From the NCBI RefSeq assembly GCF_019420015.1, contig NZ_JAHZIA010000027.1:1-64000 (forward strand): a DNA stretch of 64,000 nt, given 5' to 3'. A program made the position numbers and the translations under genes. The stretch comes from Anaerofustis sp. GTDB lineage: Bacteria; Bacillota; Clostridia; Eubacteriales; Anaerofustaceae. Position 1 is the stretch's first letter. Every line of letters begins with the position of its first letter. Shown in pieces: positions 34,519 to 42,821 of the stretch. The notes under the pieces were generated by a model. The model had not been told where the DNA came from. It saw nothing but the letters and a program-made list of their open reading frames with translations, and made no database searches.

Positions 34519-35277
34519 TTATCTATACAATGTATTTGGATTAATATATTCTTTATCCCTTTTTACCCCAAAGTGTAAGTGGTAATCATCGGCTATTTCA
34601 AAATTGGCACTCTTTCCGACGCTACCGATAACATCACCTTTGTTTACTCTCTGACCTTTTTTTACATTAATATTCTTATTTAAATTTGAATAAACACTGT
34701 AAAATTCATTACCATGATCGATTTCAACACTGTATCCCAGTTTATCGTCCAAGTATACCCTTTTTACTTTTCCGTCCATTATACACTTAACATTTTCATT
34801 CTTTTCTGATTTTATGTCAATTCCGGTATGAGAAGAAGAATATTCGTTTAATGTTTTCGAATATACAGGAGTTGTATTGTAACTGTAATCCATTATTATT
34901 TCAGCACTCTTAACCGGTCTTTCCACAGAAGTCAAATCTAACTTTGAAATATTCACTGCACTTTCAGATTTATTATTTTTATCATCATTATTCTCAGTGC
35001 TTTTTTCTTTCTTATCTATATCGGATTTCTTTTGTTCTTCTTTTTTAGTATTGTCATCACTTGCAACTTTCGGCTTTACCGTATCACTCATAACAGATTT
35101 ATTCGTTATTCTGTCCTCATTTATATCCGACACCTTTACATTGCTTTTGTTTACAATACCTGCAAACAGTACTCCAACAATCAAAAGAGTGGAGCAACCT
35201 ATACATAATTTTGAAATGAATTGTTCTTTCTTATTCATGATTACTTTCTTTTTAACTTTTCTATTTTTCTTATCCAC
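34519..35277 (-). CDS. Membrane-anchored M23-family peptidase, SpoIIQ-like
   Basis: 252 residues: short basic cytoplasmic N-terminus, one transmembrane helix (about 25-43), a Lys/Asp/Ser/Asn-rich linker (45-110) and a C-terminal LytM/peptidase M23 domain (about 125-252). The metal ligands are all present: H150 and D154 in HTGIDI, and HLHFGV near residue 232. The architecture equals SpoIIQ, the mother-cell/forespore bridging protein, and the sporulation genes at 45-54 kb make that plausible; an ordinary wall hydrolase is the alternative. The start is GTG, seven bases after GGAGG; a TTG two codons earlier is too close to it. Confidence 0.85.
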   Translation of the reverse strand: MDKKNRKVKKKVIMNKKEQFISKLCIGCSTLLIVGVLFAGIVNKSNVKVSDINEDRITNKSVMSDTVKPKVASDDNTKKEEQKKSDIDKKEKSTENNDDKNNKSESAVNISKLDLTSVERPVKSAEIIMDYSYNTTPVYSKTLNEYSSSHTGIDIKSEKNENVKCIMDGKVKRVYLDDKLGYSVEIDHGNEFYSVYSNLNKNINVKKGQRVNKGDVIGSVGKSANFEIADDYHLHFGVKRDKEYINPNTLYR

Positions 35278-35542
35278 TGTCAAACCTCCCCAAACAAATC
35301 AATTCACAGCTTAATATTGAAATATTTTTATATATTATTACCCACTATAAAACTTTTAAACATGTCACAAAAATTTTTATTAAAATATTAGAATAAATAA
35401 ATCTCAAACAATAAAATCGAATTTATTTATATTGTTAACTTAAAATTTCCATTTATACCCAAAATATGGGGAAAAACAAAAAAATACTTTTAAATACTCG
35501 GGTTTTGGTGTATAATTCCATAAGAGAAAACGGAGGGATAAC

Positions 35543-36610
35543 ATGTTAGATAAATTAAAATCTATTGAAAAAAGATTTAATGAAATAAGTAACGATATTT
35601 CAAACCCTGATATAATTAACAATCATGAATTATATACAAAATTAATAAAAGAACATTCACATCTGGAGCCTATCGTAATCGCATATAAAAAATACGCCGA
35701 TGTAATGGAACAATTGGAATCAAATAAAGAAATGCTTAACGAGAGCGACGATGATGATTTCAAGGAAATGATTCTGGATGATATCTCATCTTTAAACACT
35801 CAAAAAGAAGAATTGGAAAAAGAAATAAAAATTCTTTTAATACCTAAAGATCCGAACGACGAAAAAAACGTAATCGTTGAAATACGTGCAGGTGTAGGAG
35901 GAGACGAAGCCGCTTTATTTGCAGGAGATTTACTCAGACTTTACACAAGATATGCAGAAAGAAACGGCTGGAAAGTTGAAATGCTTTCCACTAACGAAAT
36001 CGGCATAGGCGGATATAAAGAAGCCGTATTTTCAATACAAGGGAAAGGCGCATATTCAAGACTGAAATATGAAAGCGGTACACACAGAGTACAAAGAATA
36101 CCCGATACGGAATCAAGCGGCAGAATTCATACTTCCGCTATCACAGTAGCCGTACTGCCGGAAGCCGAAGATGTCGAAGTAAATATCGACCCAAATGATT
36201 TAAGAATAGATGTTTACCGTTCAAGCGGCAACGGAGGACAAAGTGTAAACACGACCGACTCAGCCGTAAGAATCACCCATATTCCTTCAGGTATAGTGGT
36301 TGCATGTCAGGACGAAAAATCCCAGCTTAAAAACAAAGATAAAGCATTAAAAATATTAAAAGCAAGAATATTTGAAATAGAACAGAGAAAACAACAAGAA
36401 GCTATCGCAAGCAACAGAAAAAGCCAAATAGGAAGCGGAGACAGATCAGAAAGAATAAGAACATACAACTTCCCTCAAGGAAGAGTTACAGATCACAGAG
36501 TAGGCCTTACTCTTTACAAGCTAAATGATATACTCGATGGAGATATTGACGAATTCATCGATGCATTGATTGTACAGGATCAATCGGAACAAATGGGAAT
36601 AGAAGAATAA
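35543..36610 (+). CDS. prfA: Peptide chain release factor 1
   Basis: 355-residue class I release factor reading UAA and UAG. The GGQ tripeptide (231-233, in SGNGGQSVNTTDSAVR) that triggers peptidyl-tRNA hydrolysis is intact, and the RF1 anticodon-like segment lies near GTHRVQRIPDTE. CGGAGG precedes the ATG, and TATAAT is found about 25 bases upstream. The prmC and ywkE-type partners usually found with it are not adjacent. Confidence 0.97.
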   Translation: MLDKLKSIEKRFNEISNDISNPDIINNHELYTKLIKEHSHLEPIVIAYKKYADVMEQLESNKEMLNESDDDDFKEMILDDISSLNTQKEELEKEIKILLIPKDPNDEKNVIVEIRAGVGGDEAALFAGDLLRLYTRYAERNGWKVEMLSTNEIGIGGYKEAVFSIQGKGAYSRLKYESGTHRVQRIPDTESSGRIHTSAITVAVLPEAEDVEVNIDPNDLRIDVYRSSGNGGQSVNTTDSAVRITHIPSGIVVACQDEKSQLKNKDKALKILKARIFEIEQRKQQEAIASNRKSQIGSGDRSERIRTYNFPQGRVTDHRVGLTLYKLNDILDGDIDEFIDALIVQDQSEQMGIEE

Positions 36611-36637
36611 AAAAGGACTTTTAAAAGTCCTTTTTTA
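36608..36637. terminator. Bidirectional terminator (prfA / glucosaminidase)
   Basis: Arms AAAAAAGGACTTTT and AAAAGTCCTTTTTT between the convergent genes; the stop codon of each lies at one edge. Confidence 0.85.
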
Positions 36638-37663
36638 TAATTTATTTATTGCAGAATTCCTTCTACTGCTTATAACCGAATAATAATTATACATATTCCT
36701 TGCAACTTTATCATCCCAAGTAGAACTTGAAGCGTATCTTTTGTTTACGGCACTGATTGTCTTACCGTTATACAGTGAACTGCCGGGTTTTAAATACCCC
36801 TCACTAAGCCCCTTTGCAACATCATATATATTATCTTCTTTTGTAGCATACCCTTTTGACCCATAACCAAACATATTATTGGGTTTAAAACAGATTGTTC
36901 CGTTCGCACTCTCCATAGATGCTATCGCAACCAAGAATAAACAATTAACACCGTACTTCTCTTCAGCCCCCACAAATGCCTCTTCCAATCCAACCAATCC
37001 CTGCCTTGTTATAAGTTTTAACTCAGATGCACTTACACCGCTTGTCTTACTCATATCCATATTATATATTTCATTTAAAGAATAGCTTTTCATTTTTTCA
37101 TTCTTTTTGACTTTACGTACAGTATGTTTCCTCAAATTATCAGATATACTTACCTCTTTTGCATTCGACGCAATGTTTACGGCCTTTTGAGCTTCCGCTT
37201 TCATTGCTTTTTCTTTCATTGACCAATATTGAAATACACCTATCAAAGAAACCAAAATACAAATACATAAAGATAAAGCTATAACCTTTAAACTTTTCTT
37301 TTTAATTCTTTCTTTTGGCAATACATCTTTTAGCTCTTTCTCTATACCTTCCAACTCATGTTTAATTTCTTTAACGTCATTTATAATTAAGTTATCATCC
37401 TCAGTCTTTTCATCTATCTCTTTCAAAGAATCATTTGATATATCATCAATGGTTTCTTCTATCAATTTTTCGGTCTTTTCAATATTCAAAAGAGCATCTT
37501 CGAAAACCAAATCTTCACTGTCATAAGTACCTGTACTTTTAGATTTTTTATCTGTATCATCGTACTTATTCCTCATAAAACCGTGACGCTTCAAAAACTC
37601 TTTTTCCCTGCTGTTCAGCCTCATCGTTTTTTTTACTTTTATCTTTTTATCATTGTTATTCAT
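36635..37663 (-). CDS. Membrane-anchored N-acetylglucosaminidase-like wall hydrolase
   Basis: 342 residues: a long, highly charged cytoplasmic region (1-120), one transmembrane helix (125-147), then an extracytoplasmic GH73-type glucosaminidase/lysozyme-like domain (about 215-325). The segment FLVAIASMESANGT holds a likely catalytic Glu, and FKPNNMFGYGSKGYATKED follows the usual NN-x-FG pattern. It should cut wall glycan strands during growth. The 120-residue acidic cytoplasmic tail is unusual and may tether or regulate it. AAAGGAAA precedes the ATG. Confidence 0.87.
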   Translation of the reverse strand: MNNNDKKIKVKKTMRLNSREKEFLKRHGFMRNKYDDTDKKSKSTGTYDSEDLVFEDALLNIEKTEKLIEETIDDISNDSLKEIDEKTEDDNLIINDVKEIKHELEGIEKELKDVLPKERIKKKSLKVIALSLCICILVSLIGVFQYWSMKEKAMKAEAQKAVNIASNAKEVSISDNLRKHTVRKVKKNEKMKSYSLNEIYNMDMSKTSGVSASELKLITRQGLVGLEEAFVGAEEKYGVNCLFLVAIASMESANGTICFKPNNMFGYGSKGYATKEDNIYDVAKGLSEGYLKPGSSLYNGKTISAVNKRYASSSTWDDKVARNMYNYYSVISSRRNSAINKL

Positions 37664-37701
37664 AAATATTTCCTTTTATAAAAATATCTTAAAGTAATTC
37701 A

Positions 37702-37730
37702 ATTTTACTTCTTTTATACGAAAAAGTCAA
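37702..37730 (-). promoter_or_regulatory. Sigma-A promoter of the glucosaminidase gene
   Basis: Minus strand TTGACT, 17-base spacer, TAAAAT. Confidence 0.55.
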
Positions 37731-37746
37731 AATTGAATAATTTTTG

Positions 37747-37775
37747 TTGAAAGATAGATATTTTAAATATACAAT
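37747..37775 (+). promoter_or_regulatory. Sigma-A promoter of the 193-aa lipoprotein gene
   Basis: TTGAAA, 17-base spacer, TACAAT, 25 bases before the ATG. It is divergent from the glucosaminidase promoter. Confidence 0.55.
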
Positions 37776-37800
37776 ATATCATAGAGAGGTTAATTAAATT

Positions 37801-38382
37801 ATGAAAAAAACAATATCAGTTTTATTATCGTTAATATTACTTATATGCCTTACAGGATGTACACTGATAAAACCCGAAGATAAAGTTAATGAATTTTTAT
37901 CAGCCGTAAAAACACAAGACAAAAACATCCTAATGGGATACGCTGATAATAAATATATCAATATGCTAGTAAACAATTCAGAAGACGAAAAAACATCAAA
38001 TGAAATATATTCTAACTTATTTAAAAATTTAAACTATAAAATCATATCTTCATCAGTTGATGAAAAAAGCGAAGATGCAACTGTAAAAGTAGAAATATCA
38101 AATACAAGTTTTAAAAATGTATTTAAAAATTATGAAAAAAAATCTTATGATTATGTACTAAACAATCTTTACTCCAAAACAAAAACAAAAAAATCAAACC
38201 TCAATAAAAAGTTCATGAAAATATTTTCGGATGAAATAATAAAAGCATCAAAATCAAAGAAAAAAGTAACAAAAACCATAAATATAAAACTTACAAAAAA
38301 TGAAAATTACGGTTATGATTTAAAGCCCGACAAAAATCTAATAAATGCATTAACAGGCGGATTAATATCATCTAAAAAATAA
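37801..38382 (+). CDS. Putative lipoprotein (DUF5105/DUF4878-like)
   Basis: 193 residues with a clear lipoprotein signal peptide and the lipobox LTGC (acceptor C20). The mature part starts with PEDKVNEFLSAVKTQD, reminiscent of NTF2-like DUF4878/DUF5105 domains that follow lipoprotein signals in clostridia. It is Lys-rich. Function unknown. GAGAGG precedes the ATG. Confidence 0.8.
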   Translation: MKKTISVLLSLILLICLTGCTLIKPEDKVNEFLSAVKTQDKNILMGYADNKYINMLVNNSEDEKTSNEIYSNLFKNLNYKIISSSVDEKSEDATVKVEISNTSFKNVFKNYEKKSYDYVLNNLYSKTKTKKSNLNKKFMKIFSDEIIKASKSKKKVTKTINIKLTKNENYGYDLKPDKNLINALTGGLISSKK

Positions 38383-38385
38383 AAT

Positions 38386-38413
38386 AAAAAGGCACTGTAC
38401 AGTGCCTTTTTAT
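38386..38413. terminator. Bidirectional terminator (lipoprotein / flavin reductase-rubredoxin)
   Basis: A 13-bp perfect palindrome, AAAAAGGCACTGT / ACAGTGCCTTTTT, between convergent genes. Confidence 0.85.
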
Positions 38414-39064
38414 TTATGCCATAGCTTCCTCTACTTTTTTAAATTTATCTGCGCCCACACCGCATACAGGGCATTTAAAATCAGCAGGAAGCGGATCCCC
38501 GTCATATACATATCCGCATACTGTACATACGTACTTCACATTACCGCTTTTCTTTTCTTCTTTTTCTGCAATATATGTAGGTGCATTTTTTGGAGACTTA
38601 CCTCTTATCACTTCGTGATAATAAGCATAAGTCATTTGTCTTCTCTTTTCGTCATATACTTCAGCTTCAACAACTTTACCAAGAAATACCGTATGAGTTT
38701 CTGTTTCCATTTTATCTATGACCTCACAAACCACATATCCGGCACTGTCTTTGACAACGGGAACTCCCTCAACCATTTCGTAATCTATTCCATCAAATTT
38801 ATCATTATCTTTACCCGATTTAAAACCGAAATTTCCGATTAAGGTCGAATCGGAGTCTTCTGCAAGTATAGAAAAAGCAAATTTACCGCTTTTTTCTATA
38901 CAAGAGTTTGTGTAGTTGTTATGATTAACACTTACCGCTATCGTTGCAGGGTCCGATGTTATCTGCATTATACTGTTTGTAATACATCCCGTAGGTCTGT
39001 TACCATCCATAGTAGAAGTTACATACACACCGTAAGACATTTTTCTAAAAATATTAATATTCAT
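38414..39064 (-). CDS. Flavin reductase-rubredoxin fusion (high-molecular-weight rubredoxin, Hrb type)
   Basis: 216 residues. The N-terminal 160 form an FMN-binding flavin reductase-like domain (GVYVTSTMDGNRPTGCITNS; FLGKVVEAEVYD); a charged linker leads to a complete rubredoxin domain with C180, C183, C198 and C201. The same fusion is known as Hrb in Moorella thermoacetica, where it passes electrons from NAD(P)H to the flavodiiron protein FprA for NO and O2 reduction. No fprA is in this window. GAGGATGG precedes the ATG. Confidence 0.92.
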   Translation of the reverse strand: MNINIFRKMSYGVYVTSTMDGNRPTGCITNSIMQITSDPATIAVSVNHNNYTNSCIEKSGKFAFSILAEDSDSTLIGNFGFKSGKDNDKFDGIDYEMVEGVPVVKDSAGYVVCEVIDKMETETHTVFLGKVVEAEVYDEKRRQMTYAYYHEVIRGKSPKNAPTYIAEKEEKKSGNVKYVCTVCGYVYDGDPLPADFKCPVCGVGADKFKKVEEAMA

Positions 39065-39091
39065 ATTTCCATCCTCATTTCTTTCTATTTA

Positions 39092-39119
39092 ACTATATTT
39101 TATTATCTCTTTTATCCAA
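39092..39119 (-). promoter_or_regulatory. Candidate sigma-A promoter of the flavin reductase-rubredoxin gene
   Basis: Minus strand TTGGAT, 16-base spacer, TATAGT. No Per-box-like palindrome was seen at this promoter. Confidence 0.4.
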
Positions 39120-39147
39120 TTATTACTGCCATTTATTTTATTCCATT

Positions 39148-39900
39148 TTAACTCATTGTAGCACCATCAACAGAAAGTACAACGCCGGTAATATAACTTG
39201 CAAGGTCGCTTGCCAAAAACAAAAAAGCATTCGCAATATCTTCAGGTTCACCTATCCTACCTAAAGGTATAGTTGCTATTAAAGGCTTAATCATTTCTTC
39301 GGGAAGAGCCGCAACCATATCCGTATTTGTAACGCCAGGGGCAACCGCATTTACCCTTATATTATCTTTCCCAAGCTCTCTTGCCAACGATTTTGTCATA
39401 CCGTTTATGGCAAATTTTGATGCAGGATATCCGACTCCGGCAGGTTGTCCATAAATACTAACCATCGAACTGGTATTAAGAATCACTCCCCCACCTTGCT
39501 CTTTCATAATCTTTGCAACTTCTTTTGATGCATTAAAAGCCGCAGTGACGTTTAAATTCATTATCTTCTCAAAATCTTCTAATTTATACTCATATAGACT
39601 TTCTCTTGCAGAAATCCCAGCATTATTCACAAGAATATCGATTTTCCCATACTCTTTCTTAATCTTTGCAAAAGTATTTTTCATATCCTCTTCATCCGTA
39701 AGTTTTGGATACATTCCATTTATATCATAATCCTTGTTTTCGCATTTCAATTTATCTAAAGCTTTATCAACAGTATCTTTTCTTGAGCCAAATAAAATAA
39801 CTTTCGCACCATTATCCAAAAACTTTTTTACCGTAGCAAACCCTATTCCTCTGGTTCCTCCGGTCACCACCGCAACTTTACCTTCCAACATTTTATACAT
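39148..39900 (-). CDS. Short-chain dehydrogenase/reductase (FabG-like)
   Basis: 250-residue classical SDR: TGGTRGIG (13-20), NNAG in LVNNAGIS, catalytic Ser in NTSSMVS, and Tyr-x3-Lys in GYPASK, ending with the usual TGVVLSVDGA. It resembles 3-oxoacyl-ACP reductase or glucose dehydrogenase-type enzymes; the substrate is not determinable and no fab genes adjoin. The frame opens at a GTG at 39909, but GGAGG is spaced for the ATG at 39900. A consensus promoter lies upstream. Confidence 0.9.
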   Translation of the reverse strand: MYKMLEGKVAVVTGGTRGIGFATVKKFLDNGAKVILFGSRKDTVDKALDKLKCENKDYDINGMYPKLTDEEDMKNTFAKIKKEYGKIDILVNNAGISARESLYEYKLEDFEKIMNLNVTAAFNASKEVAKIMKEQGGGVILNTSSMVSIYGQPAGVGYPASKFAINGMTKSLARELGKDNIRVNAVAPGVTNTDMVAALPEEMIKPLIATIPLGRIGEPEDIANAFLFLASDLASYITGVVLSVDGATMS

Positions 39901-39973
39901 TTCTTTCACCTCCGTTTATTAATATATTTTCCTCTAATATTACTTTTAATACAGTCACTATATCTTTAAATTA

Positions 39974-40002
39974 ACTATACATCTTTTACCAAAAATTGTC
40001 AA
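39974..40002 (-). promoter_or_regulatory. Sigma-A promoter of the FabG-like SDR gene
   Basis: Minus strand TTGACA, 17-base spacer, TATAGT. Confidence 0.65.
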
Positions 40003-40063
40003 GTAAATTATAATGGTTCTAATTTAATTTTAATAATAACATCCGACCTTCTATGAAATAAAT

Positions 40064-40094
40064 AAAAAAACTTTGAATAATAAATTCAAAGTTT
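40064..40094 (-). terminator. Orphan terminator hairpin
   Basis: Minus-strand stem AAACTTTGAAT / ATTCAAAGTTT with a 5-base loop, followed by seven T. No intact gene lies upstream of it on that strand, although the minus-strand SDR promoter begins just beyond it. Confidence 0.65.
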
Positions 40095-40198
40095 AATAAT
40101 TTCTTATAATACAAATCAAAAATATAATATTAAAAATATCCAGTAATTTTTCATCAAATATGCTAATAAAAATATTCCTATTACTTATTCAATATTTT

Positions 40199-40292
40199 TT
40201 ATTTTAGGCGCAGAATTCTTTTTTGATTATCTCCTATCCCTTTTAATATTTCAAAATAGAATTAATTATTCATATAATGTCCATACACTTTA
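40199..40292 (-). pseudogene. Possible decayed coding remnant
   Basis: One minus-strand frame reads KVYGHYMNN, a stop, then FYFEILKGIGDNQKRILRLK before another stop. The composition (balanced charged and hydrophobic residues, Gly and Asp) looks more protein-like than the surrounding sequence. I cannot name a family, and chance is a real possibility in 90 bases. Confidence 0.25.
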
Positions 40293-40347
40293 TAGTATAC
40301 ATAAAAATTTATTTTTTAATATAATTTTACTTCTATCTATAAATTTA

Positions 40348-40377
40348 TTGACTTAAAAAAAAAAAATAGTCTAAAAT
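40348..40377 (+). promoter_or_regulatory. Promoter-like hexamers in the gene-free region
   Basis: TTGACT, 18-base spacer (12 consecutive A), TAAAAT, 370 bases upstream of the lipoprotein gene. It would imply a long leader or a small RNA. Confidence 0.3.
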
Positions 40378-40747
40378 ATAAACAAACAAAAAAATACAAA
40401 AGAATATATAATTAAGGGAATCCCAAAGAAATATGAATACATACTATACAAATGTTCATTAGCAATTAAAAAATATTTTAGAATAAGGATAAATGACTTT
40501 ATATCAAAAATCATTATATAAATATTAAAACACCTTATTTAATTATTTAAAAGATTTTATAACATAAAATCTCATTAATATAGCAATCCTAAAATAAAAA
40601 AGATAATAGTAATATTATAACTCTACTCAAATCTTTTTAAAACAAAACTAATATAAAAACAATATAATAAAACTTTTGCAAATGAAATAAAAACATAAGA
40701 TCATTAATTTATTTAAAATTACATTTATATAAAAGGAGGGAGTAATT

Positions 40748-41284
40748 ATGAAAAAATTTTTATCGATTTTACTAGTATTGATGTTAGGTATTGGAATTTT
40801 ATCAGGTTGCAAAGGGGAAGAAAGACAATCTGATGCAGCACATACAGAAACAACAGAAAAAAGTAAAAATGAAATTCCAACCATAAAAGGATCAAATTCT
40901 GAAGAAGTTCTTTTAGCAATGAAAAAAATGGGCTTTCCAGAAGCAAAAGGACACGTAACCGATACAGGTATTATTTATCAAGAAACTAATGGCATATACA
41001 GTTACGACATGGACATTGTTCATAAATCCAATGAAATTTCTTTTATAAATTTTATTGTTACCAAAGATAAAAAAGGCAAAGAAATTCTTCCTGTATTTGC
41101 TACACTTGTTCATTCAGAGGACATATCTCAAGAAAAAGCAGAGAAATGGGTAAAAAATAATATTGGTAAAAAAACTAAAAAAACTTTTGGCAATACGACC
41201 TTTTCTATATATCAAACTAATACATCATATATCTTGGAAATAAAGAATAAGGATTACGAAGATGTTGTAAAATATAATTTATAA
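40748..41284 (+). CDS. Putative lipoprotein, 178 aa, function unknown
   Basis: Signal peptide with lipobox LSGC (acceptor C21), then an acidic Thr/Ser-rich tether (25-45) and a small alpha/beta domain (about 48-178). The sequence SEEVLLAMKKMGFPEAKGH suggests helix-rich start; no family recognised. GGAGG lies well placed before the ATG. It is monocistronic, with a terminator 80 bases downstream. Confidence 0.78.
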   Translation: MKKFLSILLVLMLGIGILSGCKGEERQSDAAHTETTEKSKNEIPTIKGSNSEEVLLAMKKMGFPEAKGHVTDTGIIYQETNGIYSYDMDIVHKSNEISFINFIVTKDKKGKEILPVFATLVHSEDISQEKAEKWVKNNIGKKTKKTFGNTTFSIYQTNTSYILEIKNKDYEDVVKYNL

Positions 41285-41604
41285 AAACATTGTAACTAAG
41301 TAATTTTACACCAATAAATACATTTAATTAATTTATATATTATTAAAGTACGTCATCAGATAAAAGAGCTTACAGAGGTAAGCTCTTTTTTTTAATACAT
41401 AATAAAAACAAAAAAACAAAGCAATATAAAAAATACAGTTGTTAAGAAAAAAATATCATATAAAAATTTCTTATTATAAAGAAAATAAGCAAATTTAATT
41501 ATCAATGGTAAATTTGTTGAAATATTATTCATAAAAATATAACTAAAAATACCGCACTTTTGACCGCACTTTTAATTATTTGAACATATAATTAAAATAT
41601 TTCA
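41285..41604. other. Intergenic region between lipoprotein gene and tRNA terminator
   Basis: About 320 AT-rich bases. The only features seen are the terminator at 41362-41391 and a short GTTTTGACC-like sequence near 41560; no ORF with a ribosome-binding site. Confidence 0.45.
41362..41391 (+). terminator. Terminator after the 178-aa lipoprotein gene
   Basis: Stem AAAAGAGCTTAC / GTAAGCTCTTTT with a 4-base loop and T-run. Confidence 0.85.
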
Positions 41605-41632
41605 TAAAATAAAAAAAGGCTTGAAAGCCTTT
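41605..41632 (-). terminator. Terminator of the tRNA-Ser transcript
   Basis: Minus-strand AAAGGCTT / AAGCCTTT followed by a T-run, about 50 bases downstream of the second tRNA. Confidence 0.7.
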
Positions 41633-41680
41633 AATATAACGCATTTAGATATTTTATTTATTTCACTAAATAATAAATAG

Positions 41681-41772
41681 TGGCGGAGAAGGAGGGATTT
41701 GAACCCTCGCGCCGCTTGCGCGACCTATACCCTTAGCAGGGGCACCTCTTCGGCCAACTTGAGTACTTCTCC
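41681..41772 (-). tRNA. tRNA-Ser (anticodon GCT)
   Basis: 92 bases including an encoded CCA. Acceptor GGAGAAG pairs with CTTCTCC, discriminator G; the long variable arm typical of serine tRNA (TATAGGTCGCGCAAGCGGCGC region) is present; anticodon loop CTGCTAA gives GCT, reading AGC and AGT. Confidence 0.96.
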
Positions 41773-41814
41773 GTAATCCGAATAAAAAAAAAGATATTAA
41801 ATTTATTATCTTAA

Positions 41815-41903
41815 TGGCCGAGAGGGTGGGATTCGAACCCACGTGGGCTTGCACCCTAACGGTTTTCAAGACCGCCCCGTTATGACCACTTCGGTACCTC
41901 TCG
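41815..41903 (-). tRNA. tRNA-Ser (anticodon TGA)
   Basis: 89 bases including CCA. Acceptor CGAGAGG pairs with CCTCTCG, discriminator G, long variable arm, T arm GTGGGTTCGAATCCCAC; anticodon loop CTTGAAA gives TGA, reading TCN codons, mainly TCA. It is transcribed before the GCT tRNA, 42 bases away, probably as one unit. Confidence 0.96.
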
Positions 41904-41976
41904 GAATTCATTAAGCTCAATTATATTATCATATACTTACCCTTTTGTCAATAATATATACGATAATTTTTTATAT

Positions 41977-42789
41977 TTATTTCTTACCGCTCATTTCCAA
42001 AGTCTTGTTTATGCTTTCAAGAAGAGCATCTATTACAATACCGCGAAATCCGGAATACTCCAAAGAGTTCACACCTTTTATCGTAGTACCACCAGGAGAA
42101 CATACGGCATCTTTTAATTTGCCCGGATGTTCACCAGTTTCCAAAACCATTTTTGCTGAACCCATTACCATCTGTGCCGCAAGTTTATATGCCATATCTC
42201 TTCCAACACCACTTTCAACAGCAGCATCTGCCAAAGCCTCAATAAACATATAAACATAAGCAGGGCCACATCCGCTTAAGCTCCCTGCAGTGTCAATAAG
42301 GCTTTCATCAACCCTTTCACTTTTGCCAAAACTGTTGAAAATATTTATAACATCATCAACATCTTCATCTGTTGCATTCTCATTCGGACATATAAGCCCC
42401 ATACCTTCCATTACCAAAGCCGGAGTATTTGGCATTGTTCTTACAAGCCTTATGCTTTTACCAAACATATTTTCAATATTTTCTATACTTTGCCCTGCGG
42501 CAATGGTTACAATAAGTTTACTCTCATCAACGATATCTTTGATTTCATCTATTACTGTTTTATAAATATGAGGTTTTACAGACAGAAACACTATATCGGA
42601 GTTTTCAACCACGACTTTATTATCTTTTGTGATATTAACACCGTATTTTTCTTTCAATTTTTCTAAAGAAGATGTTGACATATCACCTGCAGTAATATCT
42701 TTACCCTTAACAAGCTCAGAATTTAAAATACCGCCAATTATAGCCGAACCCATATTTCCTACACCTATAAATCCTATTCTTTTATTCAT
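41977..42789 (-). CDS. proC: Pyrroline-5-carboxylate reductase
   Basis: 270-residue NAD(P)H-dependent enzyme catalysing the last step of proline synthesis. Rossmann motif FIGVGNMGSAI (near residue 6-16), the segment VRTMPNTPALV and the signature SGCGPAYVYMFIEALADAAV with CSPGGTT-I are intact, and the length is normal. AAGGAG precedes the ATG. No other proline genes are near. Confidence 0.97.
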   Translation of the reverse strand: MNKRIGFIGVGNMGSAIIGGILNSELVKGKDITAGDMSTSSLEKLKEKYGVNITKDNKVVVENSDIVFLSVKPHIYKTVIDEIKDIVDESKLIVTIAAGQSIENIENMFGKSIRLVRTMPNTPALVMEGMGLICPNENATDEDVDDVINIFNSFGKSERVDESLIDTAGSLSGCGPAYVYMFIEALADAAVESGVGRDMAYKLAAQMVMGSAKMVLETGEHPGKLKDAVCSPGGTTIKGVNSLEYSGFRGIVIDALLESINKTLEMSGKK

Positions 42790-42821
42790 TATGTATTCTC
42801 CTTTTAATTAAATAATATATT

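Larger units (their letters stand above)
40003..40747. other. Gene-free, highly AT-rich region of about 745 bases
   Basis: No intact gene found on either strand. Contents: an orphan minus-strand terminator hairpin (40064-40094), a possible coding remnant on the minus strand (40199-40292), a plus-strand promoter-like pair (40348-40377), and otherwise A/T-rich sequence with many stops. The end holds the GGAGG of the next lipoprotein gene. Confidence 0.6.

Noticed and set aside
38402..38842. Open frame on the plus strand opposite the flavin reductase-rubredoxin gene
   Set aside because: It is antisense to a well-supported gene with conserved Cys motifs, has no ribosome-binding site and shows a residue composition typical of reversed coding sequence.
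41666..41920. 84-codon open frame spanning the two tRNA-Ser genes
   Set aside because: It is explained by the tRNA sequences themselves; the translated product (Arg/Gly/Ser rich) is an artefact.
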